Counted from the first letter of the stretch, positions 6,978-14,041 are shown. The stretch: 15,476 nt of DNA from Kosmotogaceae bacterium UBA1373 (GCA_002305955.1 DBRH01000084.1:265-15740), one strand, 5' to 3'. A program made the numbers and translations. Notes: generated by a model from the letters alone, not told the origin.

Positions 6978-8975
6978 TTGCAAGCCGACGAGAAGATAAT
7001 AGAAAGATTGAGAAAGCTGAGAGAAGAGATCAATCATCATTCTTACAGATACTTTGTTCTGGACGATCCCGTCATATCCGACGGCGAATACGACGAACTC
7101 ATGAGAGAACTGATCGATATAGAAAGACATTACCCGGAACTGGTCACCCCGGATTCTCCAAGCGTCAGGGTCGGTTTGAAGCCGGTCGAATTCTTTCGTC
7201 AGGTGGTACATACCAACAGATTGTATTCACTCGACAACACCTATTCCAGAGATGAAGTGGTGAAGTTCGACGAGAGAGTCAGAGAAGCCCTCGGCGGTGA
7301 ATCCGTCCGTTATGCCTGCGAGCTGAAGATCGATGGACTGTCCATTTCCCTGAAGTACGAAAAGGGGGTCCTCTCGCTTGGAGCGACCAGAGGAGACGGT
7401 TTTGTCGGTGAGGACGTAACCACCAACATAAGAGCTATTAAATCTATACCGCTGAGACTCAGGAAGAGTCTGGACATCGAAGTGCGAGGCGAAGTTTACC
7501 TCCCGAGGGATGTTTTCGACGAACTCAACGGGGAGAGAAGTTCGGAGGGACTACCCGTCTTTGCCAACCCCAGAAACGCAGCGGCCGGCACTTTGAGACA
7601 GCTAGATCCGGGACAGGTCTTGAAACGCAGGTTGAGCGCCTTCTTTTACCAGGTTGTAGAGCCGATGAATTATGGGTTGAGGAGACAGGAAGAGCTCTAC
7701 GAATTCATGCGCGAGCTAGGATTCAGGATTGAACCCAACCACGAGACCGTCAGCGACACAGAAGAGATAGTCTCTTACTGGAAGAAATGGACCACGCGAA
7801 AGGGCGGGCTCAACTATGCGATCGACGGCGTGGTTGTCAAGGTCGATGACTTTCTACAGCAGCAGGAGCTGGGATATACGGCAAAGGCCCCCAGATGGTC
7901 GATGGCCTTCAAATTCCCGGCCGAACAGGTGAGTACCGTACTCACCGGAGTAACTTTTCAGGTAGGCAGACTGGGAAACATAACACCTGTCGCCGAACTT
8001 GTGCCGGTTCAACTGGCCGGAACGACTGTCAAGAGAGCGAGCATGCACAATTTCGATTTCATAAGGGAGCGCGACATAAGGATCAACGATACGGTTATGG
8101 TCGAGAAGGCCGGCGAGATAATTCCACAGATCGTAAAGAGCGTACAGGAAAAGAGGGACGGCAGGGAAATCGAGATCGAAATGCCGTCGAACTGTCCGGT
8201 GTGTGGTGGCGATGTCGGACGGGAGAAGGAGGGAGAAGTGGCGTTGAAATGTCTCAACCCTCTCTGCCCGGCAAAGTTGATCAGGCGCATAACCTTTTTC
8301 TCTTCTCGCGACGCCATGGACATAGAGGGACTGGGAGAGAGACTCGTGGAAAGACTGGTGGGTTCAGGTCTTGTGAGCGGCTTTTCCGACCTCTACAGGC
8401 TTACGAAAGAAGATATGCTGAAACTGGGTGAGGGTGTGGGCGACAGGATGGCCGAGAACCTGCTGTCGGCAATCGAAAAGAGCCAGAAAAACCCCCTTCA
8501 CAGGCTGATCGCCGCCCTGGGCATTCCCGGGATCGGAACGAAACTGGCGAGGGATCTGGCGAAACGCTTCGGTAATATTGAGGCTCTTGCAACGGCCTCA
8601 ACCGATGAATTGACATCCGTTACGGGCATAGGCGAAGAGCTCGCGAACTCTATAAGTGAGTTCTTCTCCAGAGAAACCGTGAAGCGTGAAATCGACGCTC
8701 TCCGCTCTCATGTGAACACACAGGAGGAAGAATCAGGAGTCCCGAAGCCGCTTAAGGGGCTGAGATTTGTTGTAACCGGAACGCTCAAGAATTACTCAAG
8801 AAACGCGATACACGAGTTAATCTCTTCCCTTGGCGGAGAGGTGGCGGCTTCGGTTTCCAGGAACACCGATTACCTTCTGGCGGGAGAAAACCCCGGTTCC
8901 AAAGAAGCGAAGGCCAGATCTCTCGGTATAAAGGTGATTACCGAGAGCGAGTTTGAGGAGATGATCGATCTTTGA
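6978..8975 (+). CDS. ligA: NAD-dependent DNA ligase LigA
   Basis: A 665-residue bacterial DNA ligase of normal length. The domain order is canonical: Ia domain with NHHSYRYFVLDDP (19-31), adenylation domain with the AMP-accepting lysine in CELKIDG (K117), OB fold, a four-cysteine zinc finger (C406, C409, C425, C430), helix-hairpin-helix repeats (about 440-570, including ALGIPGIGTKLA and VTGIGEELA) and a C-terminal BRCT domain from LKGLRFVVTGTL onward. It seals nicks in replication and repair using NAD+. The TTG start is supported by a perfect AGGAGG at 6965-6970 with a 7-base spacer; no ATG fits the family N-terminus. It sits between acpS and a cysteine desulfurase gene that starts inside its stop codon. 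Confidence 0.97.
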   Translation: MQADEKIIERLRKLREEINHHSYRYFVLDDPVISDGEYDELMRELIDIERHYPELVTPDSPSVRVGLKPVEFFRQVVHTNRLYSLDNTYSRDEVVKFDERVREALGGESVRYACELKIDGLSISLKYEKGVLSLGATRGDGFVGEDVTTNIRAIKSIPLRLRKSLDIEVRGEVYLPRDVFDELNGERSSEGLPVFANPRNAAAGTLRQLDPGQVLKRRLSAFFYQVVEPMNYGLRRQEELYEFMRELGFRIEPNHETVSDTEEIVSYWKKWTTRKGGLNYAIDGVVVKVDDFLQQQELGYTAKAPRWSMAFKFPAEQVSTVLTGVTFQVGRLGNITPVAELVPVQLAGTTVKRASMHNFDFIRERDIRINDTVMVEKAGEIIPQIVKSVQEKRDGREIEIEMPSNCPVCGGDVGREKEGEVALKCLNPLCPAKLIRRITFFSSRDAMDIEGLGERLVERLVGSGLVSGFSDLYRLTKEDMLKLGEGVGDRMAENLLSAIEKSQKNPLHRLIAALGIPGIGTKLARDLAKRFGNIEALATASTDELTSVTGIGEELANSISEFFSRETVKREIDALRSHVNTQEEESGVPKPLKGLRFVVTGTLKNYSRNAIHELISSLGGEVAASVSRNTDYLLAGENPGSKEAKARSLGIKVITESEFEEMIDL

Positions 8976-10099
8976 TCTGCTATTTCGACAACAACGCAAC
9001 CACGGCCATGGATAGAGATCTGGCCGGGCTAATGCTGAGTCTCTGTACCGAAGAGTACGGAAATCCGAACTCTATTCACTCTATGGGCATAAGGGCGAAC
9101 AAGATGCTGGAAGAGGCACGTTTGAGAGTAGCCAAAGTTCTCCTGGCAGATCCCAGAGAGATCTTTTTCACCTCAAGCGCGACCGAGTCGATCAACTGGA
9201 TATTACGCTCGTGCGTTGCCTTCAGGGGCAAGAGGAAAAAGGTCGTCACATCGGCGATAGAACACAAAGCAGTTTTGAACACCCTTAAGGATCTGAAAAA
9301 CACCCACGAGATCGAAGTTGTGGAGGTTAAGCCTGGTCGCGACGGGGTGATCGATAGTCGAAAAATGCTCGAGATGGTGGATGAAGAGACATTTCTGGTC
9401 TCTCTCATGGCGGTGAACAACGTCACAGGTTCCATCCAGCCTTTCGAAGAGGTGGGAAAAGTGCTGAGAGACAGAGGGGTTCTATACCACGTCGATGCCG
9501 TCCAGACTATAGGGAAATATCCCTTCGCACCGGCGGAAGCTTTCTGCGACTTCGCCTCCTTTTCGGCTCACAAGTTCCATGGACCGAAAGGCGTGGGCAT
9601 TACCTATGTGAAACGCGGCGCATCCATACGTGCGGTTGTAACCGGGGGCGGACAGGAGAAGGCCCTGCGGTCTGGAACTCAAAACGTTCCGGGAATTGTG
9701 GTTTCCTCTATGGCCATGGAAAGGGCCGTCAATTCGATGGAGAAGACAACGACGAAACTCAAGGGACTTAAAGAGAGGTTGAGGCTGGAGGTCGAGAAGA
9801 TCGGAGGGGTTGTCAACACTGCTGAGAGATCGGTCAGCAACACTTTGAACGTCTCTTTTCCAGGTGTGAAATCCGAAGTCCTTGCCAATGCTCTCTCCAC
9901 CGACGGCGTTTATGTGGGGATATCTTCGGCCTGCTCTTCCAGAAGCGACAGCGGTCAGTACGTTCTGGATAGCATGGGACTGGGTGCCGGGATAGCTTCC
10001 AGTTCTTTGAGAATAAGTATGTCGAAGTTCACAACGGTTGAAGAACTTGAGATTCTAGTAGAAAGACTGAAGAAATCGGTCTCTCTTTTGAAATTTTAG
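8972..10099 (+). CDS. Cysteine desulfurase, NifS/IscS class V aminotransferase family
   Basis: A 375-residue PLP enzyme that takes sulfur from cysteine, leaving alanine and an enzyme persulfide for Fe-S clusters or tRNA thiolation. Seen in the sequence: the N-terminal FDNNATT, the EYGNPNSIHSMG block, TSSATES, EHKAV with H98, HVDAVQ (D175, Q178), the PLP-lysine motif SAHKFHGPKG (K201), RSGTQNVPG, and the catalytic-cysteine loop SSACSS (C321). The start TTG overlaps the ligA stop (TTGA, 8972-8975), with GAGGAG at 8955-8960 eleven bases upstream. No iscU, sufU or thiI lies beside it, so the sulfur acceptor cannot be told from context. The 3' end contains the -35 box of the next promoter. I leave the symbol open because IscS, NifS and SufS-like names cannot be separated here. 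Confidence 0.93.
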   Translation: MICYFDNNATTAMDRDLAGLMLSLCTEEYGNPNSIHSMGIRANKMLEEARLRVAKVLLADPREIFFTSSATESINWILRSCVAFRGKRKKVVTSAIEHKAVLNTLKDLKNTHEIEVVEVKPGRDGVIDSRKMLEMVDEETFLVSLMAVNNVTGSIQPFEEVGKVLRDRGVLYHVDAVQTIGKYPFAPAEAFCDFASFSAHKFHGPKGVGITYVKRGASIRAVVTGGGQEKALRSGTQNVPGIVVSSMAMERAVNSMEKTTTKLKGLKERLRLEVEKIGGVVNTAERSVSNTLNVSFPGVKSEVLANALSTDGVYVGISSACSSRSDSGQYVLDSMGLGAGIASSSLRISMSKFTTVEELEILVERLKKSVSLLKF

Positions 10100-10116
10100 C
10101 TCTTAACGGTTATAAT
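10088..10116 (+). promoter_or_regulatory. Promoter for yicC-remA-gmk-rpoZ
   Basis: TTGAAA (10088-10093) and TATAAT (10111-10116) are separated by exactly 17 bases, a near-consensus sigma-70 (SigA) promoter. The -35 box overlaps the last codons of the cysteine desulfurase gene. Expected transcription start is near 10123, about 33 bases before the yicC start, so the four-gene unit downstream can be expressed independently of the upstream run. Confidence 0.8.
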
Positions 10117-10143
10117 TGACTGTAGTTAGACGTAACTGTCTTT

Positions 10144-10151
10144 GAGGTGAT
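10144..10151 (+). promoter_or_regulatory. SD site that fixes the yicC start
   Basis: GAGGTGAT matches the 3' end of 16S rRNA over eight bases. It overlaps the in-frame GTG at 10147, which therefore cannot be the start, and places the TTG at 10156 at the right distance. The resulting N-terminus, MIRSMTGYSRAE, agrees with the family. Confidence 0.75.
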
Positions 10152-10155
10152 TCTT

Positions 10156-11028
10156 TTGATCAGAAGTATGACCGGTTATTCGAGAGCCGAGAGTGTGGTT
10201 GACGGTATTAACGTTCTTGTTGAACTCAAGACAGTTAATTCGAAGTACCTGAACCTCGACGTCAACTCGGGAGAGACCTTCGCCGAACTGGAACTAGATG
10301 TTTCAAGGTACATAAAGGAAAGACTAAAAAGAGGTACTGTGAAAGCCAGAGTGGAGATTTCGCTCATAGAAGATAGCGGTCTTTTGAAACCGGATTTTGG
10401 AACGGCGACATCGATTTACGCCTCTCTGAAGGCTATAGCCGACAGACTCGGGCTCGGCGGAGAGGTCTCGATAGATTCAATGACGAGGTTCAAGGAGATA
10501 CTCAGGAGCAGACCTTCCGAAGAACTGGCTAGGAGAGTATGGAATGCCGTGGTTCCAGTTCTGGAGAAAGCTCTGGAATCACTCAATCGCGATCGCGAAC
10601 GGGAAGGACTAAACCTCTTGAAGGCCCTGGAAGATTATCTCGATAAGTTACAGCAAATATCATCGCAGTTGAAAGAGATGTCGGACGGTATGGTGGATTA
10701 CTACAGAGAGTTTCTCAAGAAGAGAGTCGAAAAGCTTTTCGACGGAGAGCTCGATGAGAACAGACTAGAACAGGAAGTGGTTCTTCTGGCGGAAAAGGCC
10801 GATATATCCGAAGAGCTGGTGAGACTGGATTCTCATATCGCGTCTTTCAGAGAAACTCTGTCCAACGATGGCGACTGCGGCGTGCAGCTGGATTTCATCT
10901 GCCAGGAATTACATAGAGAGTTATCGACGGTGGCTTCGAAATCAAAGAAGCTCGAAATATCTGCTCTGTCCGTTGAGGGCAGGACTCTGGTGAACAAGCT
11001 GAGGGAGCAAGTGCAGAACATAGAGTAG
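10156..11028 (+). CDS. yicC: YicC-family endoribonuclease
   Basis: A 290-residue protein with the full YicC layout: the N-terminal MIRSMTGYSRAE, an early VELKTVNSKYLNLD block, a helical middle with EQEVVLLAEKADISEELVRL, and the highly conserved C-terminal segment LDFICQELHRE-STVASKS (from about residue 245). E. coli YicC has been reported to act as an endoribonuclease involved in decay of the small RNA RyhB; the family is widespread, and its role outside enteric bacteria is little known. I chose the TTG at 10156 over the longer GTG reading at 10147 because the SD covers that GTG and because family members begin MIRSMTG. It is the first gene of a unit that continues with remA seven bases from its end to the next SD. 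Confidence 0.92.
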   Translation: MIRSMTGYSRAESVVDGINVLVELKTVNSKYLNLDVNSGETFAELELDVSRYIKERLKRGTVKARVEISLIEDSGLLKPDFGTATSIYASLKAIADRLGLGGEVSIDSMTRFKEILRSRPSEELARRVWNAVVPVLEKALESLNRDREREGLNLLKALEDYLDKLQQISSQLKEMSDGMVDYYREFLKKRVEKLFDGELDENRLEQEVVLLAEKADISEELVRLDSHIASFRETLSNDGDCGVQLDFICQELHRELSTVASKSKKLEISALSVEGRTLVNKLREQVQNIE

Positions 11029-11043
11029 TGGGAGGTGTTCTTC

Positions 11044-11343
11044 TTGTACGGACTCATTAACGTGGGTTTCGGAAATGTCATTATTGGAGACAGGGTGATC
11101 GCGATAGTCAACCCTGAATCTGCTCCGCTGAAGAGATTGAAGGAAGTCGCAAAAGACGAGGGGAAACTTATCGATGCTACATACGGTAGAAAAACCAGGG
11201 CGATCGTCATAACCGACAGCAACCACATTATTCTCTCGGCGATTCAACCCGAGACAATAGCTTCCAGATTCATGCAGACCTTCAGCGACATCGAGAAGCT
11301 TCTCGAGGAAATCCGGGAATCGGGACAGAGTTTTGAGGAATGA
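11044..11343 (+). CDS. remA: RemA/DUF370-family DNA-binding regulator
   Basis: A 99-residue protein with the strongly conserved RemA core: INVGFGN (5-11), IVNPESAPLKRL (21-32), LIDATYGRKTRA (42-53) and the VITDSNHIILSAIQPETIASR stretch (55-75, quoted here only as its ends and key residues D58, H61, Q68, E70). In Bacillus subtilis RemA is a DNA-binding activator of biofilm matrix and osmoprotection genes that forms ring-like oligomers. In this phylum its targets are unknown. The start is TTG at 11044, six bases after the GGAGGTG at 11031-11037; a longer GTG reading at 11035 falls inside the SD. The stop overlaps the gmk start (ATGA). The C-terminal tail beyond residue 78 is longer and more acidic than in Bacillus. 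Confidence 0.92.
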   Translation: MYGLINVGFGNVIIGDRVIAIVNPESAPLKRLKEVAKDEGKLIDATYGRKTRAIVITDSNHIILSAIQPETIASRFMQTFSDIEKLLEEIRESGQSFEE

Positions 11344-11957
11344 AGGGACTAGTCTTCGTGATGAGCGGCCCGTCGGGGGCCGGAAAGACGACCATACTGA
11401 AGGAAATTCTCGCTAGAAACGACAACCTGGTGTTTTCGGTTTCCTACACCACTAGAAAGATAAGACCCGGAGAGATAGATGGAAAGGATTATTTCTTCGT
11501 CTCCGAGGAGACCTTCAAATCTTTGATCGAGGGGAAAGAACTGCTCGAGTGGGCGAAGGTCCACGGTAACTGCTACGGAACTTCGAAAGAGTTTGTCAGT
11601 AGCTGTACGGATAGCGGTCGTGATGTTCTTCTGGACGTGGATATACAGGGTGCCATTTCCATCATGAAGAACCTGGAAGACGCAGTATACATCTTCATCG
11701 CGCCTCCTTCTTACAACGAGCTGGTCAGAAGACTCACCTCCAGAGGGACGGAGAGTTCGGAATCGCTTAAAGTTCGTCTCGAAGACGCCAAATGGGAGCT
11801 GGAACAGGTCAAGCGCTTCGAATATCTGGTAGTTAACAATAACTTAAAACAGTCGGTAAGCCAATTTGAAGCGGTAATAACAGCCGAAAGACTGCGGGTT
11901 GATAGAATCGTCAGGGAAAGAGGCGAGAAATTTCTTTTTGAGGAGCCAGTTGAATGA
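11340..11957 (+). CDS. gmk: Guanylate kinase
   Basis: A 205-residue guanylate kinase, normal length, which phosphorylates GMP to GDP using ATP. Motifs: the P-loop SGPSGAGKTT (9-18), the GMP-binding SVSYTTRKIRPGE region (36-48) with following DGKDYFFVS, ELLEWAKVHGNCYGT, LLDVDIQGA, and the lid region SRGTESSE. The ATG start overlaps the remA stop by ATGA. The only SD-like run, GAGGA at 11335-11339, abuts the start too closely, so initiation probably depends on translational coupling to remA (inference). It is followed by rpoZ with the same ATGA overlap. Confidence 0.96.
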   Translation: MKGLVFVMSGPSGAGKTTILKEILARNDNLVFSVSYTTRKIRPGEIDGKDYFFVSEETFKSLIEGKELLEWAKVHGNCYGTSKEFVSSCTDSGRDVLLDVDIQGAISIMKNLEDAVYIFIAPPSYNELVRRLTSRGTESSESLKVRLEDAKWELEQVKRFEYLVVNNNLKQSVSQFEAVITAERLRVDRIVRERGEKFLFEEPVE

Positions 11958-12187
11958 TAATTAACTACGATTCTCTACTGAAGAGAATAAGGCACAAGTA
12001 CGCAATTCCAGTTGCAGCAGCAAAGAGGGCTGAAGATCTCGAAGACTTCGGCAGACCTAAACTCGATTCGGCAACGGTAAAAGCGGCCGGAGACAAGATC
12101 ACCGTCGCGCTTAAGGAGCTGGAAGAGGGTTATATAAGAATCAGAAACGAGGAGATGTTGATGATCCTCGTGCCAAAAGTAAAGTAA
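11954..12187 (+). CDS. rpoZ: DNA-directed RNA polymerase omega subunit
   Basis: A 77-residue omega subunit, which aids folding and assembly of the beta' subunit. Diagnostic parts are an N-terminal INYDSLL, the basic RIRHKYAIPVAAAKRAEDL helix (the AAKRA-type beta'-contact motif), and KITVALKELEEGYI. The placement directly after gmk is classical in many phyla. The ATG overlaps the gmk stop (ATGA) and is preceded by GAGGAG at 11940-11945 with an 8-base spacer. It is the last gene of the yicC unit; no convincing terminator is seen between it and the tRNA promoter. Confidence 0.92.
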   Translation: MIINYDSLLKRIRHKYAIPVAAAKRAEDLEDFGRPKLDSATVKAAGDKITVALKELEEGYIRIRNEEMLMILVPKVK

Positions 12188-12242
12188 CTTTCCGGGAGAT
12201 CTGCGTCCAGCAAGGGTAGTCATCTTATTTTTCTCCTCCTTG

Positions 12243-12271
12243 TTGACAGGGCTCCAGTCATTGGTTATAAT
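12243..12271 (+). promoter_or_regulatory. Consensus promoter for the tRNA-rpmG-secE-nusG operon
   Basis: TTGACA (12243-12248), a 17-base spacer, and TATAAT (12266-12271): both hexamers are perfect consensus with ideal spacing. A T-rich tract lies just upstream (12226-12241). Transcription is expected near 12278-12280, only about 8-10 bases before the mature tRNA-Thr 5' end, as for a strong stable-RNA promoter. Confidence 0.9.
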
Positions 12272-12287
12272 AAATATCGTGCGTCGG

Positions 12288-12363
12288 GCCAACGTAGCTC
12301 AATCGGAAGAGCGGCTGATTTGTAATCAGCAGGTTGGGGGTTCAAGTCCCTTCGTTGGCTCCA
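12288..12363 (+). tRNA. tRNA-Thr (anticodon UGU)
   Basis: A complete 76-base cloverleaf. The acceptor stem GCCAACG (12288-12294) pairs with CGTTGGC (12353-12359), the D stem is GCTC/GAGC (12297-12300 with 12309-12312), and the anticodon stem is GCTGA/TCAGC with loop TTTGTAA. The anticodon TGT is at 12321-12323. The T arm contains GGTTCAAGTCC and CCA (12361-12363) is encoded. It reads ACA, and by wobble possibly other ACN codons. Confidence 0.96.
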
Positions 12364-12379
12364 TAGGTTAACTATCGGT

Positions 12380-12466
12380 GGTAAGGTGCCCGAGCGGTCA
12401 AAGGGGGCGGACTGTAAATCCGCTGGCGGAACGCCTTCGGTGGTTCAAACCCACCCCTTACCACCA
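12380..12466 (+). tRNA. tRNA-Tyr (anticodon GUA)
   Basis: An 87-base class II tRNA with a long variable arm. The acceptor stem GGTAAGG (12380-12386) pairs with CCTTACC (12456-12462), discriminator A, and CCA is encoded at 12464-12466. The anticodon stem GCGGA/TCCGC encloses loop CTGTAAA with anticodon GTA at 12414-12416. The T arm carries GGTTCAAACCC. Sixteen bases separate it from tRNA-Thr, and it is followed by rpmG, so the two tRNAs must be cut from a longer transcript. Confidence 0.96.
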
Positions 12467-12496
12467 TTAATTTTGCTACTTGTTGAGGTGCATGCA

Positions 12497-12664
12497 ATGG
12501 CAAAGAAAACGAAGGGAAACAAGGCTCTGGTGACTTTGAAGTGTTCGGTCTGTGGAACGAGAAACTACTACAGGTTCAAGAATCGCCAGAAGAAGTACAA
12601 GCTTGACTCGAACAAATTCTGCCCCAAGTGCAGAAAGCATACCGAGCACAAAGAATCCAAGTAG
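12497..12664 (+). CDS. rpmG: 50S ribosomal protein L33 (zinc-ribbon form)
   Basis: A 55-residue L33 with both CxxC pairs (C16/C19 and C42/C45), the zinc-binding C+ form, and the conserved NYYRFKNRQKK and CRKHTEHKE segments. The ATG at 12497 follows GAGGTG (12485-12490) with a 6-base spacer. A longer in-frame reading begins inside the tRNA-Tyr gene and is not real. Its position before secE is common in bacteria. Confidence 0.95.
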   Translation: MAKKTKGNKALVTLKCSVCGTRNYYRFKNRQKKYKLDSNKFCPKCRKHTEHKESK

Positions 12665-12698
12665 GTTCGGGACGATCTGTTGAAATAGGAGGAATCCC

Positions 12699-12905
12699 AT
12701 GGCCAAGGCAAGGTTCTGGAAATTTCTTTCCGAAGTGAAAAGTGAAGTAAAGAAGGTTACATGGCCTAACAGGCAGCAGATGATCTCATCGACTGGTGCC
12801 GTTCTCGTGATCCTTATCGTCAGCGGAGTATTCCTCGGGCTCCTCGATGTGCTCTTCACTAACGTTATCGGAAGTCTTTTGAGTTTTCTCACCGGTGGCG
12901 CTTGA
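12699..12905 (+). CDS. secE: Preprotein translocase subunit SecE
   Basis: A 68-residue short-form SecE with a single transmembrane helix, part of the SecYEG protein-conducting channel in the inner membrane. The amphipathic helix FLSEVKSEVKKVTWP with the invariant TWP (21-23) precedes the membrane segment (about 34-56). Length and layout are typical of non-enteric SecE. An AGGAGG at 12687-12692 precedes the ATG by 6 bases. It lies between rpmG and nusG, the classical place. Confidence 0.95.
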   Translation: MAKARFWKFLSEVKSEVKKVTWPNRQQMISSTGAVLVILIVSGVFLGLLDVLFTNVIGSLLSFLTGGA

Positions 12906-12930
12906 TACGCCTGTGTGCTGGTGATCTGTA

Positions 12931-13995
12931 GTGCGCAAGAAGTGGTTCATAATTCAAACTTATTCGGGCCTGGAAAACTCTATCAGAGAGGCTATTCAGA
13001 CTAAGATAGAGTCTTTCGGTTTTTCGCACCTCTTCGGTAAAATACTGGTTCCGGAAGAAACTAAACTGGACAGAGCCAACGCCGCGGCGGAGAAACATAT
13101 AATTCCTGCCAACGCCAGGTTGCTTGTGAAGGAGAACCAGGATGTCGCCAAGGGAGAACCGGTCGCGGAAGAACTTGAGATAAAAGTCAAGAACGATGGA
13201 GCTATAGCAGAGGTCAAGAATTACAGGGTTATCTTCATCGAAACGGCCGACAGGCGTTACACAAAGACTTATTACATACCCGAAAGTGCTAAGATCGAGA
13301 CCGGGGTTAAGACCGGTGCGAGGATCAGACAGGGTATGCCTCTTGCGAAGAGCGGAGAGTACTTCTGCGAACTCGACGGTAAAATAGTTTACACCCAGAA
13401 GATGAAACGCGTGGTCATCGAACGAGTGAACGGCGAAGAAGATGTCTATCTCATTCATCCCGACAGCTGCGATATGAGGTTGGTGAAGCGCGGCACGGCT
13501 GTGAAGAGGGGAGACGTGCTCGGTGATTCCAGGAAGGTTACCTCCAAGACCGAGGGCAGGATTGAGCTGTCGGAACTTCCCGGCAGAAAAGAGATAAAGA
13601 TCTTCAAAATAATCAGGACGAGACTTTATCCCGGTTATGTATTCATAGAGATGATAATGAACGAAGAAACGCTGAACCTGGTTAAGAACACGCCCAACGT
13701 CGTCAACTTCGTCTCCGTTGGAGGTCAGCCTGTGGAACTGAAGGGCAAGGAAGTGAAGGCGCTTCTCAGGCTGGTAGGCATAGAAGATTACGAAGAACAT
13801 GTTGGACCGATCAAGATCGAAGTCGAATTCGAGATAGGCGAGATAGTGAGGATAAACTCCGGTCCTTTCGAGGACTTCGTAGGCAAGATCACCGACCTTG
13901 ACCCCGAAAGGCAGGAGCTCAAGGTTGTAGTGAGTATCTTCGGAAGGGAGACCCCCGTAATCCTCGGGCTTTCCGAAGTCGAAAAGATAGTTTGA
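12931..13995 (+). CDS. nusG: Transcription factor NusG with a large domain inserted in the NGN domain
   Basis: A 354-residue NusG, about twice the usual 180. The N-terminal part of NGN (KKWFIIQTYSGLENS to GKILVPEE, residues 3-43) and its remainder (RTRLYPGYVFIEM to the LLRLVG region, about 229-283) are split by an insertion of roughly 180 residues. The KOW domain follows (about 298-354, with GEIVRINSGPFEDFVGKI). NusG binds the clamp of RNA polymerase, affects pausing and elongation, and links to Rho or ribosomes. An insertion at this place (called DII) is known in Thermotoga maritima NusG, where an autoinhibited form has been described. The GTG start lies 4 bases after GGTGATCT (12920-12927), a match to the far end of the anti-SD rather than the usual GGAGG. 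Confidence 0.96.
   Translation: MRKKWFIIQTYSGLENSIREAIQTKIESFGFSHLFGKILVPEETKLDRANAAAEKHIIPANARLLVKENQDVAKGEPVAEELEIKVKNDGAIAEVKNYRVIFIETADRRYTKTYYIPESAKIETGVKTGARIRQGMPLAKSGEYFCELDGKIVYTQKMKRVVIERVNGEEDVYLIHPDSCDMRLVKRGTAVKRGDVLGDSRKVTSKTEGRIELSELPGRKEIKIFKIIRTRLYPGYVFIEMIMNEETLNLVKNTPNVVNFVSVGGQPVELKGKEVKALLRLVGIEDYEEHVGPIKIEVEFEIGEIVRINSGPFEDFVGKITDLDPERQELKVVVSIFGRETPVILGLSEVEKIV
13099..13608 (+). repeat. Three internal protein repeats within the NusG insertion
   Basis: Three diverged units of about 50 residues at 13099-13245, 13273-13425 and 13450-13608 (residues 57-105, 115-165, 174-226). Each has the plan (I/H)P-x-S/A, then V/G-x-x-V/A-x-x-G-x-x-L/V, a gap, a D/E-G-(K/R/A)-I turn and a final alternating strand. 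Landmarks are IPANARLLV/KGEPVAE/NDGAI, IPESAKIE/RQGMPLAK/LDGKI and HPDSCDMRL/KRGDVLGD/TEGRI. The pattern recalls barrel-sandwich hybrid domains; this is by-eye and inferential. Confidence 0.55.
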
Positions 13996-14041
13996 AGTAG
14001 TGGGAGGGCTCAGGCCCGATAGACCACAGGGAGGTTTTTCA

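Noticed and set aside
12188..12240. Possible terminator after rpoZ (AAGGG...CATCTT followed by a T-rich tract)
   Set aside because: The stem has only three to four pairs with a mismatch; the T-rich run fits equally well as sequence upstream of the tRNA promoter.
12386..12496. N-terminal extension of L33 starting within tRNA-Tyr
   Set aside because: The extension is translated tRNA sequence; the ATG at 12497 has a good SD and the correct family N-terminus.
12889..13800. A 303-codon minus-strand open frame across nusG
   Set aside because: It is antisense to a clearly identified gene, has no recognisable motif, and its composition is that of a codon shadow.
14006..14017. GGGC-TCAG-GCCC mini hairpin between nusG and rplK
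   Set aside because: Only four base pairs and no T tract; too weak to call a terminator or regulatory site.
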